Shown in pieces: positions 35,395-45,092 of a stretch of DNA of 64,000 nucleotides (positions within the stretch are counted from its first letter, which is position 1; every line of letters begins with the position of its first letter). This stretch comes from Aliarcobacter skirrowii CCUG 10374 (GTDB taxonomy: Bacteria; Campylobacterota; Campylobacteria; Campylobacterales; Arcobacteraceae), in assembly GCF_003544835.1 (NCBI RefSeq), contig NZ_CP032099.1:1-64000 (forward strand), in the 5' to 3' direction. Under the pieces are notes generated by a model. That model worked only from the letters and a program-made list of their open reading frames with translations. It ran no database searches and was not told the origin of the DNA. Made by a program: the position numbers and the translations under genes.

Positions 35395-36792
35395 TTAAAA
35401 AATTGATTCGGCCCACTCTGTAATTGGACCTCTTAATACCTTTTCAAGTTTTATTGCAAAAATATTTACAAAATTATTCTCATTTTTAGTAGATTTTAAA
35501 AGAGTTGTTAATGAGTTTGTATATCTGTTTACATAGAAATTATCTATTTGTTTATTTGAACCCAAAATTACAACTTTGCAAGAGTTATCAACCCTTGACA
35601 GAACCATTTGCATTGTTTTATTGGACATATTTTGAGCTTCATCAATAATTATAAAACTATTTGATAAAGTTCTTCCTCTCATCTCTCCAACCCACATAGT
35701 CTCAATACCGTAGTTTGAAATCATCTGCTCAATTCTTGCTGTTACTTCACTATCTTCAAGAGGTGTGTAAGCAGTATCAGATTTTTTATTTCTTCTTTTT
35801 TTGTGCTCACTTCTAATTATATAATCTAAACTATCCATTAAAGGGTGATTATATATTCTAAATTTCTCTTCAAGGCCTGGTAAATATCCAACATCCTCAC
35901 CTTTATCTAAAGATTCAATTGAGTTTCTTATATATATAATTTTTTGAAAATGTTTTTGGCGTACTAGTTTCAATGCTCCACTTAAAGCTAGAAGAGTTTT
36001 TCCACTCCCTGCTTTTGCTTCAACAATTAAAACATTGAAAAAGTGAGTCATAATTGCATTTGAAAAAAATAGTTGCTCTTTATTAAGAGGTGTTATTGTT
36101 TGATTTCTAATCTCTTCTTCATCTAAAATAACTATTTTTTTATTTTGAATAGAGGCTAAAACTATTTGATCTGAATTTTTAACTTTAAAGCAATATGAGT
36201 AATCACTTGATTTATACTCTTTATCAAATTTTGATATATTTTGATTGTTTATAAACTCCAAATCTTCGAAGTTTATATCAATTTCTTTAATAAAATTTTG
36301 ATTAAACTCTATATTGTCTTTACCATGAAGTGCATCAGTTTTTAAATCCAAACTTACAGCTCTTGTTCTTGCCATAATATCCATTGATATAAAAATAACT
36401 TCTGTTTTGTAGTAATCTTTTATCTCAACAGCTAATTCAAGTATCTTTCTATCATTTAAAATATTACTTGATACATTTTTGCTAGATACTCTATATTCAT
36501 CTTTTGAAACTATATCTATGATGGTTTCATATCTGTTTTTTATCTTTAATCTTACTATTTTTTTATCTTGATATTTTATTGATTCAATAATATTTGAATT
36601 TTCAAGTATTCTTGCAAACTCTCTAGCTTGAAAGTTAATCTCATCAAAACCACTCTTTTTGCTATCAATCTCATCTAAAACAGTCTCTGTTAAGATAATT
36701 AAATTCTTTGATTCATCACTAAGTTTAAAGATATTTGTAGCATCTTCTAAAAGGATATTTGTATCCAAAAGGTAGTATTTTTCAAATTTCAT
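35395..36792 (-). CDS. PhoH-family ATPase with N-terminal PIN domain
   Basis: A 465-residue protein with a PIN RNase fold (about 1-150; LLDTNILLED gives a catalytic aspartate pair) and a PhoH ATPase domain (about 240-465; Walker A EAKAGSGKTLLAL near 259, Walker B FIIIDEAQNM). The PIN-PhoH fusion is called PhoH2 in other bacteria, where it acts as an RNA helicase and ribonuclease. The physiological role is unclear. It overlaps hemJ by four bases and ends the rsmA-phoH block. Confidence 0.88.
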   Translation of the reverse strand: MKFEKYYLLDTNILLEDATNIFKLSDESKNLIILTETVLDEIDSKKSGFDEINFQAREFARILENSNIIESIKYQDKKIVRLKIKNRYETIIDIVSKDEYRVSSKNVSSNILNDRKILELAVEIKDYYKTEVIFISMDIMARTRAVSLDLKTDALHGKDNIEFNQNFIKEIDINFEDLEFINNQNISKFDKEYKSSDYSYCFKVKNSDQIVLASIQNKKIVILDEEEIRNQTITPLNKEQLFFSNAIMTHFFNVLIVEAKAGSGKTLLALSGALKLVRQKHFQKIIYIRNSIESLDKGEDVGYLPGLEEKFRIYNHPLMDSLDYIIRSEHKKRRNKKSDTAYTPLEDSEVTARIEQMISNYGIETMWVGEMRGRTLSNSFIIIDEAQNMSNKTMQMVLSRVDNSCKVVILGSNKQIDNFYVNRYTNSLTTLLKSTKNENNFVNIFAIKLEKVLRGPITEWAESIF

Positions 36793-37301
36793 GATTTAAC
36801 CTTTTTAGGTTTTAAAATCATATAAGAGATAAACGCAAATAGTGCAATAATTATAAATGAAAAAAGTATTGAGAAGTTTTTAGTAATTACATAAGTAACT
36901 ATTAAAATAGCTAACATTGTGGGCATTTCATTGTACATTCTAAAAAATTTACCACTTTTACTGCATCTATCTTCATATAAAGCCTTTCTATAATACTCTA
37001 AAGATAAAGAGTAAGCTACAAGTAAAATAAGCATAAATATCTTTGCAATAAACCAATCTTGAGAAAGGAGTGCTTTATTCAAAGTTATCATTGCTACTCC
37101 ACTAAATATTGTTACCCACATTGCTGGATGACCAATATATTTATATATTTTAAACTCTTGAATTTTTACAACTTCAACAAACTCTTTTTTATCAATATTT
37201 TCAACATGATAAACAAAAAGTCTTGGAAGATAGAATAGCATTGCCATCCATGATAAAACTGCTATTATATGCAAACTTAATATCCAACTGTAATACTCCA
37301 T
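36789..37301 (-). CDS. hemJ: Protoporphyrinogen oxidase HemJ
   Basis: A 170-residue inner-membrane protein with four or five helices. The opening YYSWILSLHIIAVLSWMAMLFYLPRLFVYH has the conserved histidine (about residue 11) and the LPRLFVYH motif of HemJ (UPF0093), the haem-pathway enzyme used by bacteria without HemG or HemY. It was formerly labelled CopD-like. It lies between rarA and phoH and overlaps phoH. Confidence 0.87.
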   Translation of the reverse strand: MEYYSWILSLHIIAVLSWMAMLFYLPRLFVYHVENIDKKEFVEVVKIQEFKIYKYIGHPAMWVTIFSGVAMITLNKALLSQDWFIAKIFMLILLVAYSLSLEYYRKALYEDRCSKSGKFFRMYNEMPTMLAILIVTYVITKNFSILFSFIIIALFAFISYMILKPKKVKS

Positions 37302-37310
37302 AATCTTCTC

Positions 37311-38498
37311 CTATTTCGCTATATTTTTTATCTTTGATATCCACTCATTTAGAGTTTTTTCATAAGCAATATTTAGATTTTCATAAAGTTTCAAATCCTC
37401 TTTTAAATACTCTTGCTCTACATAACCACCAAAATCATGTGGATATAGGTATCCAATATGTTGTGAATCTAAATGTTTTGGAATATCTAATATTTTACCA
37501 TTTTTAATCAGTTCAAGTGCTTTATTTACAGCTTTATACGCACTATTTGATTTAGGGCTAGAGGCTAGGTATATTGCACATTGAGCTAAAATAATTCTAG
37601 ATTCTGGATAGCCTATTTTATTGCAAGCTAGCATTGTACTTGTTGCAAGATTTAAAGCATTTGGATTTGCATTTCCTATATCTTCACTTGCAAAAATTAC
37701 AAATCTTCTAGTTATAAAATCAACACTCTCTCCACCATCAATTAATCTTGCCATATAATATAATGCAGCATCAATATTTGAACCTCTTAAAGATTTAATC
37801 ATTGCACTTGCTAAATCATAGTGAGAACTACTAGAACTTACACCATCTCCTATTACATTTGCTCTTAATTGTTTTAAAGTATCTATTGAAATATTTTGAT
37901 TTACTTTATATGCAAAGTTTAATAGAGTAAGCATAGCTCTGGCATCTCCAGAGCTTGAATATATCAAGTAATCTTTAACTTCACTTGATAAATTAATATC
38001 AATATCTTTTAAAACACTCTTTAAAATATTTTCCATCTCATCATAAGTAAATGGTAAAAACTCATATAAAAATGATCTTGAACGAATTGCAGATGTTAAA
38101 GTAAAAAAAGGATTCTCTGTACTTGCTCCAATTATAGTTGCATTATAGTTTTCCATTATTGGAAGAAGAACTTCTTGTTGATTTTTTGATAATCTATGAA
38201 CTTCATCAATAAATATTAAAGGCTTAATAAAACTATTTTTATATCTTTCAAATACCTTTCTTAAATCTTCAATTTTAAATGTTGTTGCATTAAAGTAGTA
38301 GTAATCTGTTCCAACTTCTTTTGCAATGATTTTAGCTAATGTAGTTTTTCCAGTTCCAGGTTTTCCATAAAAAAATAGATGTGGAATATCTTTGTTTTTA
38401 ATAAGTTGATAAAGTGCTTTATCTTTACCAATTATATGGGATTGACCAACAAAATTCTCAAGATTTGTTGGTCTGTATCTATTTGACAAATCAGTCAT
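37311..38498 (-). CDS. rarA: Replication-associated recombination protein A (MgsA/RarA)
   Basis: A AAA+ ATPase of about 395 residues related to clamp-loader subunits. It acts at stalled replication forks. Walker A is GKPGTGKTT (about 45-53 from this start), Walker B LIFIDEVHRL, and sensor STENPFFTL is typical for RarA/Mgs1. The C-terminal half has the tetramerisation region with YPHDFGGYVEQEYL. Two ATGs (38510 and 38498) both overlap the end of rluB; the second has GAAGAGAA upstream and matches the family start MTDLSNRYRP. Confidence 0.93.
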   Translation of the reverse strand: MTDLSNRYRPTNLENFVGQSHIIGKDKALYQLIKNKDIPHLFFYGKPGTGKTTLAKIIAKEVGTDYYYFNATTFKIEDLRKVFERYKNSFIKPLIFIDEVHRLSKNQQEVLLPIMENYNATIIGASTENPFFTLTSAIRSRSFLYEFLPFTYDEMENILKSVLKDIDINLSSEVKDYLIYSSSGDARAMLTLLNFAYKVNQNISIDTLKQLRANVIGDGVSSSSSHYDLASAMIKSLRGSNIDAALYYMARLIDGGESVDFITRRFVIFASEDIGNANPNALNLATSTMLACNKIGYPESRIILAQCAIYLASSPKSNSAYKAVNKALELIKNGKILDIPKHLDSQHIGYLYPHDFGGYVEQEYLKEDLKLYENLNIAYEKTLNEWISKIKNIAK

Positions 38499-39297
38499 TA
38501 TTCTCTTCATTTAGGAAAATTCTAAGATTTTTATACTCCTCTTTTGTCAAAAATCTTGATTTTCCACTAGGAAGGTTATTGAGGCTAACTCCTCCATACT
38601 CTAATCTTTTAAGATCCATAACAGTTAGTCCAAAATGTGCAAAAAATCTTCTTAATTCTCTATTTTTACCCTCATTTATTACAACTTTTATTTTAGAAGT
38701 TTTCTCTGTATTTGTTTGTATATCATAAGCTAAAAATGGTGAAAACTGCATAGATTTTATCTTTGTATTTTTATATGCACCTTTTGTTGCATCCTCAATT
38801 GTAATTCCACTTTGCATAGCTTGTTCAACTTTAGGAGTTATAAAACCATTTACTTTAATCTTATAGACTCTCTCTAAATTTGAGTGCATTAGTGTATTTA
38901 CAACCTCTACACTGTCACTTAAAAGCAAAAGTCCTTCACTAGCATAGTCAAGTCGCCCTACGCTCATAAAGTGCTTATATTTGCTCTCTAAGCTATCATA
39001 AATAGTTCTTCTTCCTTGAGGATCACTTTTGCTTACAATTTCACCTTTTGGTTTATTGTAAACGATTACAGTGTACATTCTATTTTTATCTTCTTTGATT
39101 ATTTTTTTACCAATTTCAACTTTATCTGTTGTTTTTACTTTTGTAGCTAAATCGCTTACAACTTTATTGTTTACTCTAACTTTACCTTCAGCAATAAGAG
39201 TATCGGCTTCTCTTCTTGAATAGCCACTATTATGAGATATAAACTTATTTAATCTCATAATTTCATAAGGCTCTTTTTTATCTAACTCTTTTTTCAT
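38491..39297 (-). CDS. rluB: RsuA/RluB/RluE-family pseudouridine synthase
   Basis: A 268-residue rRNA-modifying enzyme. The N-terminal S4 domain (MRLNKFISHNSGYSRREADTLIAEGKVRVNNKVV) binds RNA; the catalytic motif is GRLDYASEGLLLLS with the essential aspartate. EGKNRELRRFFAHFG is another RsuA-type motif. RluB, RluE and RluF are hard to separate; RluB (23S U2605) is the usual single member. It overlaps kdsD by four bases and rarA at the other end. Confidence 0.85.
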   Translation of the reverse strand: MKKELDKKEPYEIMRLNKFISHNSGYSRREADTLIAEGKVRVNNKVVSDLATKVKTTDKVEIGKKIIKEDKNRMYTVIVYNKPKGEIVSKSDPQGRRTIYDSLESKYKHFMSVGRLDYASEGLLLLSDSVEVVNTLMHSNLERVYKIKVNGFITPKVEQAMQSGITIEDATKGAYKNTKIKSMQFSPFLAYDIQTNTEKTSKIKVVINEGKNRELRRFFAHFGLTVMDLKRLEYGGVSLNNLPSGKSRFLTKEEYKNLRIFLNEENND

Positions 39298-40256
39298 TTT
39301 ATACCAGCCTCTAATAAATCGTGGATATGTAAAACTCCTAGAAGTTTCTTATTTTTATCTGTGATAATTAATTGTTGAATTTTATAGTTTTCAATAATTT
39401 GTAAAGCATCACTTGCCAAAAGATTTTCATCTTCAAAAGTTTTAGGATTCATTGTTGCAATAGTTTCAACTGTGCAATCTATAGAGAAGTCAGACTTCAT
39501 AAGTGCTCTTCTTAAATCCCCATCACTTAATAATCCAACAACTTTTTCATCTTTATCAACAATAATTACTGAACCCAATCTTCCTTCACTCATTGTAATA
39601 ATTGCATCTTTTAAAATAGTTTCACGTGAAACTATAGGTAAATTATCTTTTCTTAAAAGGTCATTTACTTTCACAAAAAGTTTTTTTCCAAGACTTCCAC
39701 CTGGATGAAAAGAGGCAAAATCCTCTTTTTTGAAATCTCTTCTTTTCATAAGGCATACAGCAAGAGCATCACCCATAGCCATAGTTAAAGTAGTTGATGA
39801 AGTTGGAGCAGTATCAAGAGGACAAGCCTCTTTTGTAACAGCTATATTTATAAAATAGTCTGCATATTTAGCTAAAGTTGAGTTAGGATTTTTTGCCATA
39901 GCAATTAGTGGAATATTAAATCTTTTTAAATGAGGTAAGATTTGAATTAGCTCTTCACTCTCCCCGCTATAAGAGATTCCAAGAACAATATCCTCTTTTC
40001 CTATCATTCCTAAATCTCCATGCATAGCCTCTGTTGGATGTAAGAAAAATGAGCTAGTTCCTGTACTTGCAAGTGTTGCAGCAATTTTTGCACCAACTAG
40101 ACCAGATTTTCCAACGCCAGTTACAATTAATTTACCTTTAGACTTTACAATTAATTCAACAATCTCTTCTATCTCAAAAAAAATAGAGTTTGAAGCTAAC
40201 TCTAACTCTTTAGCTTCAGTTAGTAAAACATCTTTTACTATCTCTTTATAGTTCAT
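39294..40256 (-). CDS. kdsD: Arabinose-5-phosphate isomerase, KpsF/KdsD
   Basis: This 320-residue enzyme interconverts ribulose-5-phosphate and arabinose-5-phosphate, the first step to Kdo for lipopolysaccharide. The SIS domain (about 25-175) has GVGKSGLVGAKIAATLASTGTSSFFLHP; two CBS domains follow (about 200-320). The gene contains a perfect 20-base palindrome with a parS-like core at 39616-39635, coding for VSRET in the linker. It lies between rnj and rluB, a conserved arrangement in Helicobacter-like genomes. Confidence 0.93.
   Translation of the reverse strand: MNYKEIVKDVLLTEAKELELASNSIFFEIEEIVELIVKSKGKLIVTGVGKSGLVGAKIAATLASTGTSSFFLHPTEAMHGDLGMIGKEDIVLGISYSGESEELIQILPHLKRFNIPLIAMAKNPNSTLAKYADYFINIAVTKEACPLDTAPTSSTTLTMAMGDALAVCLMKRRDFKKEDFASFHPGGSLGKKLFVKVNDLLRKDNLPIVSRETILKDAIITMSEGRLGSVIIVDKDEKVVGLLSDGDLRRALMKSDFSIDCTVETIATMNPKTFEDENLLASDALQIIENYKIQQLIITDKNKKLLGVLHIHDLLEAGIK
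39616..39635. other. parS-like palindrome inside kdsD
   Basis: ATAGTTTCACGTGAAACTAT is a perfect 20-base palindrome. Its central 14 bases equal the core of the bacterial parS consensus; only the outermost consensus bases differ. It is in the linker between the SIS and first CBS domain of KdsD. I infer a ParB-binding site. Confidence 0.6.
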
Positions 40257-40265
40257 TTTATTTCC

Positions 40266-42254
40266 TTATTGAACAAATATAGTAGGAACAATCATTGGGT
40301 ATTTTTTGTATTTTCTTACACAATGTTTTCTAACAACTTTTCTCAGTTCATCTTCTAAAATTCTACTATTTTTAAAGATTCCTGGTTTTGCATTGGCTAA
40401 GAATACAGCTAAAATATCTTCAATCTCTTTTTCAAAATTTCTATCTTGTTTACTATCTGAAAGAAGTCCAAATGATGCAACTTTTGGTTTACCAGCAACT
40501 GTTCTATCATTTTCATTTATTTGGGCAACAATCATAACAATACCCTCTTTTGCCATTGTTTGTCTATCTATTACGACATCATCAGATATTTTATGATTTA
40601 GTTGATTATCAATATAAACTTTACCACTTTTTACAGCTCTTACTTTTTTAAGATATTTTGGAGTTACTTCAACTTGTTCACCATCACTCATAATATATAC
40701 ATTTCTCTCTAAAATTCCACAATCAATTCCTGTTTGTGCGTGTTTTAAAGCATGATTATACTCTCCATGAACTGGTAAGAAGAACTTAGGCTTAACAAGT
40801 CTTAGCATAAGCTTTTGTTCCTCTTGAGCAGCATGTCCAGAAACATGAATATCAGTATGATCTTGATATGCAACATTTGCTCCAGCTTTTAGTAGATGAT
40901 TTATTATCTCAGATACACTTCCCTCATTTCCAGGAATTGCTTTTGCAGATAATATTATTTGATCTTCAGGTTTTATTTTTATATGTCTGTGTTCATGAAT
41001 TGCCATTCTATATAGAGCACTCATTGATTCACCTTGACTTCCTGTTGTCACTATCATTACTTCATTATCATTATATTTACCAACTTCATGTGCTTCAATA
41101 AATTGATCTTTAGGGAATTTTACATATCCTAAGCTCATAGCAATATCTAAATTTTTTTCCATAGATCTACCAATAACACAGATTTTTCTACCATATTTTA
41201 AAGCTTTTTCAATAGCTTGAGCAACTCTGTGAATATTTGAAGAGAATGTACTCATAATAACTCTTCCTTTTGCTGTTGAAAAAATTCTTTCAAAAGTAGG
41301 AGAAACAGCTTTCTCTGTTTTTGTAAACCCTGGAGTATGAGAGTTTGTTGAATCAGATGTTAAAACTAAAACCCCCTCTTCTCCATAGTGAGCAAGTCTG
41401 TGAATATCTGTTGGAAATCCATCATATGGTGTGTGATCTATTTTAAAATCACCTGTGTGAATCATAGTTCCAGCGGCTGTTTTAATTGCAATTGCAGATG
41501 AATCAATAATAGAGTGAGTAATATGCATCCACTCAATCTCAAAATCATTTCCAATTTTAATAGGAACTCTTTTTGAAATAGCTCTAAATAGTGATCTATG
41601 CTCTCTCATTTTATGCTCATCAAATTTTGAACCAATCATCTCCAAAGGAAGTGCAGATCCATAAATAGGAAACTGCATCTCTTTAAATAGATATGGCATA
41701 GCTCCAATATGATCTTCATGACCATGAGTAATAATTACTGCAACAATTTTATCTTTTATCTCTCTAAGATATGAGAAATCTGGAATTAAAATATCAACTC
41801 CATGCATCTCACCATCAGGGAAACTCATACCAACATCTACAACGATTGCTTCATTCTCAGTCTCTACAACCATCATATTTCCACCAATTTCATTTAATCC
41901 ACCAAGTGGAGTAATTCTAAGTTTGGCATTTGTGTTTAAATTGAGCTTATAGTGAGGATTTAATCTATCTTTGTGGATTTTTTCATTTATAAGATAAGAT
42001 TTTTTAAGATCATTTGTCCATCCATCACCACTTGTTGGCATATCTTTATTAATAAATCTAGGTTTATTATTTGGTCTTTTCTTTTTGAAATGAGGTTTTT
42101 TATCACCATTTTGTTCAATTGAACCACTGTTTTCTTGATTTTCTTTGTTATTTTGATGTCTAGGAGCTCTTGGTTTAAACTCTCTTTTTTTAACTTCAAC
42201 TGAAGAAGTTTCTTGTTGTGTAGCGCTATTTTCTTCTTTTTTTATCTCTTCCAT
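40266..42254 (-). CDS. rnj: Ribonuclease J
   Basis: A 662-residue metallo-beta-lactamase/beta-CASP nuclease that degrades and processes RNA 5'-to-3' and endonucleolytically. The metal motif HGHEDHIG is at 177-184, with further ligands in HSIIDSSAIAI and HTGDFKID. HVSGHAAQEEQKLML belongs to the beta-CASP region. The first about 110 residues are a basic low-complexity extension (many K, N, E, P), also seen in Helicobacter RNase J. Its start overlaps rsmA by 13 bases. It is likely the main mRNA decay enzyme here. Confidence 0.95.
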   Translation of the reverse strand: MEEIKKEENSATQQETSSVEVKKREFKPRAPRHQNNKENQENSGSIEQNGDKKPHFKKKRPNNKPRFINKDMPTSGDGWTNDLKKSYLINEKIHKDRLNPHYKLNLNTNAKLRITPLGGLNEIGGNMMVVETENEAIVVDVGMSFPDGEMHGVDILIPDFSYLREIKDKIVAVIITHGHEDHIGAMPYLFKEMQFPIYGSALPLEMIGSKFDEHKMREHRSLFRAISKRVPIKIGNDFEIEWMHITHSIIDSSAIAIKTAAGTMIHTGDFKIDHTPYDGFPTDIHRLAHYGEEGVLVLTSDSTNSHTPGFTKTEKAVSPTFERIFSTAKGRVIMSTFSSNIHRVAQAIEKALKYGRKICVIGRSMEKNLDIAMSLGYVKFPKDQFIEAHEVGKYNDNEVMIVTTGSQGESMSALYRMAIHEHRHIKIKPEDQIILSAKAIPGNEGSVSEIINHLLKAGANVAYQDHTDIHVSGHAAQEEQKLMLRLVKPKFFLPVHGEYNHALKHAQTGIDCGILERNVYIMSDGEQVEVTPKYLKKVRAVKSGKVYIDNQLNHKISDDVVIDRQTMAKEGIVMIVAQINENDRTVAGKPKVASFGLLSDSKQDRNFEKEIEDILAVFLANAKPGIFKNSRILEDELRKVVRKHCVRKYKKYPMIVPTIFVQ

Positions 42255-43036
42255 TCTTTTACCTTTGTATGCATTTGGCTATACAAAGATGATGAAAGTT
42301 CATGAGGTCGTATATTGTCGTTTATTGATAACTCTTCAAATAGAGTCTCAATTTGAGATTTATCTAAGATTGAGTTTAGATTTTTTGATAGTTTTTTTCT
42401 TGGTTGCACAAAACAAACTTTTAGAAATCTATTTAAATCCTTATCAATCTTTTTAGTTAAATCTTTTTTTATATAAAGAATTGAAGATGTAACCTTAGGC
42501 ATTGGGTCAAATGCTTCACGTGGAACATCAAAAAGAATTCTTGAATCTTTAGAGATAAGTTCAGTAATTATCCCTAAAGATGAGAACTCTTTATCATTTA
42601 CTTTTGCAGTAAATTTCTCTGCTACCTCTTTTTGAACCATTACAATAATGTGTTCGCAAAGTTCATCTTCAAAAGCTCTTAATATAATATTTGTTGCGAT
42701 ATAGTATGGTAAGTTTGCTATTAAATCATATTTACCATCATGTAAAGATTTCAGCTCGTCCCAAGCTCTTAAAACATCTATATGTTTAAGGGTGAATCTA
42801 TTACTCTCTATCTCTTTTGCAAATTTCGACTTTAAGATACCGATTAAATCGGTATCAACCTCATAAGCTGTCACATCTTTGTATTTAACTAAGTTCTTAG
42901 TTAAATCACCTAAGCCAGGCCCAATTTCTACAATATGATTATTGTTATGGGGCATCGATTGGATGATTTTATCTAAAACGGTACTATCTTTTAAGAAGTT
43001 TTGACCAAACTCTTTTTTTGCTTTTACTTTTTCCAT
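42242..43036 (-). CDS. rsmA: 16S rRNA dimethyladenosine transferase RsmA (KsgA)
   Basis: RsmA dimethylates two adjacent adenosines in helix 45 of 16S rRNA late in 30S assembly. The 264-residue protein has KKEFGQNFLKD, SAM motif I VEIGPGLGDLTKNL and the catalytic IANLPYYI. The ATG at 43036 is preceded by an in-frame TTG, with no clear Shine-Dalgarno for either. It is the first gene of the minus-strand block and divergent from hisF. A weak parS-like sequence lies within it at 42512-42527. Confidence 0.95.
   Translation of the reverse strand: MEKVKAKKEFGQNFLKDSTVLDKIIQSMPHNNNHIVEIGPGLGDLTKNLVKYKDVTAYEVDTDLIGILKSKFAKEIESNRFTLKHIDVLRAWDELKSLHDGKYDLIANLPYYIATNIILRAFEDELCEHIIVMVQKEVAEKFTAKVNDKEFSSLGIITELISKDSRILFDVPREAFDPMPKVTSSILYIKKDLTKKIDKDLNRFLKVCFVQPRKKLSKNLNSILDKSQIETLFEELSINDNIRPHELSSSLYSQMHTKVKEWKR
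42512..42527. other. Weak parS-like sequence inside rsmA
   Basis: TGCTTCACGTGGAACA matches the parS consensus TGTTTCACGTGAAACA at 14 of 16 positions and keeps the CACGTG centre; the two mismatches are symmetric. It codes for part of the conserved VPREAF stretch of RsmA, so it may be a coding coincidence. Confidence 0.35.
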
Positions 43037-43107
43037 CAAGTTGGGAGTATATCTTTTTTTAACTTACATTTAGGTAATATTTATTACTAATTTTTAAGGA
43101 ATTTTAC

Positions 43108-43869
43108 TTGAATAATCTAACAAAAAGAATAATCCCATGTTTGGATGTAAATAATGGAAGAGTAGTTAAAGGTGTAAACTTTGTAGGATTAAAAGATGCA
43201 GGAGATCCTGTTGAAATTGCAAAAAGATACAACGATGAAGGCGCTGATGAGTTAACATTTTTAGATATTAGTGCAAGTGTTGAAAATAGAGGAACTATTG
43301 TAGATATTGTTAAAAATGTTGCACGTGAGGTATTTATTCCACTAACTGTTGGTGGAGGAATACGAAATTTAGATGATATTTATGCACTTTTAAATGTTGG
43401 TTGTGACAAAATCTCTATAAATTCAAGTGCTGTTAAAACTCCAAACTTAATAGATGATGGAGCTAAAAGATTTGGAAGCCAATGTATTGTTGTGGCAATT
43501 GATGTTAAAAAAGTATCAGATGGTTCATACCATGTTTTTGTAAAAGGTGGAAGAGAAGATACAGGACTTGATGCAATTTCTTGGGCAAAAGAGGTAGAAA
43601 GTAGAGGTGCTGGAGAGATTTTATTAACTTCTATGGATACAGATGGAGTTAAGAGTGGTTTTGATTTAGAAATTACAAAAGAGATTTCAAAAATTGTAAA
43701 TATTCCAGTAATTGCAAGTGGTGGAGCTGGAAATATGAGACATTTTAAAGATGCTTTTGAAGCTGGTGCTGATGCTGCATTGGCTGCTTCAATTTTTCAC
43801 TTTAAAGAGGTTGATATTATGGAGTTAAAAAAATATCTAAAAGAGAATAATGTAAATGTTAGGTTATAG
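43108..43869 (+). CDS. hisF: Imidazole glycerol phosphate synthase, cyclase subunit HisF
   Basis: HisF closes the imidazole ring of histidine using ammonia from HisH. The 253-residue TIM barrel has [17 protein letters not shown] with a catalytic aspartate (about D13), the second aspartate in VVAIDVKK, and phosphate loops TVGGGIRNL and [10 protein letters not shown]. The start is TTG at 43108 with AAGGA seven bases upstream. hisH is not in the window. The next gene starts right after the stop. Confidence 0.95.
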   Translation: MNNLTKRIIPCLDVNNGRVVKGVNFVGLKDAGDPVEIAKRYNDEGADELTFLDISASVENRGTIVDIVKNVAREVFIPLTVGGGIRNLDDIYALLNVGCDKISINSSAVKTPNLIDDGAKRFGSQCIVVAIDVKKVSDGSYHVFVKGGREDTGLDAISWAKEVESRGAGEILLTSMDTDGVKSGFDLEITKEISKIVNIPVIASGGAGNMRHFKDAFEAGADAALAASIFHFKEVDIMELKKYLKENNVNVRL

Positions 43870-44550
43870 ATGAAAAGAGTATCAAAGCTTCTACTTCTTT
43901 TGCCTATTTTTGCTCTCTCTTATGAATTAAACTTTAATAATAGTTTTTCAAAGAGTTTAAAGCCTGATATATTATCATCAACAGTAAATATAAGTGTTAC
44001 AAAAGAAAATGAGAACAGTGCAAATAAAGAGATAGAGAAATTTAATTATTTCTTAAAGAATACAAAAAATATTACATTAAAAAATACAAATTATAATTTG
44101 ACACCAAAATATGAGTACATAGAGAATAAGCCATATTTCAAAGGTTTTATAGCAACTATAAATTTTGTAGTAGAATCAAAAGAATCATCTATAATAAATA
44201 GTTTTTTATCCGATTTATTGGCATTTAAAGATAGTCAAAAAAAGAGTGATATAAAAATAAATATATCTAATTTATCTTGGGATGTTAGTGAAAAATTACA
44301 AAATAAAATTATTGATAACTTAAGATTAGAATCTATACTTTGGATTGAAGATTATGCAAAAGAGATATCTAAAAAGAGCTCAAAAAAATGTGAAATAAAA
44401 AGTGTAATAATTAATGAAGATGGTAATTATAATTTTTCTAGAGTAAAAGCTGTAGCATTTTCAACAAATAGTGAAAATATGGATATCTCACCAATAAGAA
44501 GTGAACAAAATATTAAAATTAATACAAATTATATTTTGGATTGTAAATGA
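43870..44550 (+). CDS. Secreted SIMPL-domain (DUF541) protein
   Basis: A 226-residue protein with a signal peptide (MKRVSKLLLLLPIFALSYE). The body follows the SIMPL/DUF541 pattern: an N-terminal oscillating strand region with V-N-V repeats, SANKEIEKFNYFLKN, and a C-terminal AKEISKKSSKKCEIKSVII. It is likely periplasmic or surface-associated. The function is unknown; related proteins are oligomeric periplasmic rings. It abuts hisF (start directly after its stop) and overlaps the next gene by four bases. Confidence 0.7.
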   Translation: MKRVSKLLLLLPIFALSYELNFNNSFSKSLKPDILSSTVNISVTKENENSANKEIEKFNYFLKNTKNITLKNTNYNLTPKYEYIENKPYFKGFIATINFVVESKESSIINSFLSDLLAFKDSQKKSDIKINISNLSWDVSEKLQNKIIDNLRLESILWIEDYAKEISKKSSKKCEIKSVIINEDGNYNFSRVKAVAFSTNSENMDISPIRSEQNIKINTNYILDCK

Positions 44551-45092
44551 TAGTTAGTGCAGGAAAACAAGAGAGCTTTCCTTTTACAAAAGCAATTGGA
44601 GTTGGTTTGGTTGAAAGCGCAATGAACTTAACAAAAATTTGTCTATTTAATAGACCTGAGTTTATTTTATTTATTGGAAGTGCTGGAAGTTATGGAAATC
44701 ACAATATTTTTGATATTGTAGAGTCAAAAAACTCTTCAAACATAGAGTTAAGCTTTTTGCAAAATTTTGCATATACACCAATAGATAATGCAGTTAGAAT
44801 TGATACAGCTTTGACAAATAGTGAAGTTATTGTAAATAGTTCAAACTATATAAGTACAAATCAAATTTTATCAAAAGATTTTTTACAATACAATGTCGAA
44901 CTTGAAAATATGGAGTTTTTTTCTGTATTAAGTGTTGCAAAAGAGTTTGAAATACCAGCTTTTGGTATTTTTGTTGTTACAAACTATACAAATGAGAATG
45001 CACATAGTGATTTTATAAAAAATCATAAAGAAGCAATGAACAGATTAGTAAAATATTTAGAAGATAAAAATATAATAAAAGAGGCAAAATAG
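44547..45092 (+). CDS. Nucleoside phosphorylase-superfamily protein, short
   Basis: A 181-residue protein resembling the MTAN/purine nucleoside phosphorylase fold: GVGLVESAMNLTKI, FILFIGSAGSYG, then NVELENMEFFSVLSVAKEFEIPAFGIFVVTNYTNENA, which matches the VxDMExxA region and the catalytic-acid loop. It is about 50 residues shorter than usual, with the N-terminal strand reduced. The substrate is unclear, possibly methylthioadenosine or another purine nucleoside. It overlaps both neighbours (ATGA with the SIMPL gene, one base with rlmN). Confidence 0.7.
   Translation: MIVSAGKQESFPFTKAIGVGLVESAMNLTKICLFNRPEFILFIGSAGSYGNHNIFDIVESKNSSNIELSFLQNFAYTPIDNAVRIDTALTNSEVIVNSSNYISTNQILSKDFLQYNVELENMEFFSVLSVAKEFEIPAFGIFVVTNYTNENAHSDFIKNHKEAMNRLVKYLEDKNIIKEAK

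Noticed and set aside
43317-43332. Fourth parS-like sequence in hisF (TGTTGCACGTGAGGTA)
   Set aside because: Only 12 of 16 match and the right arm is not conserved; more likely a coding coincidence.
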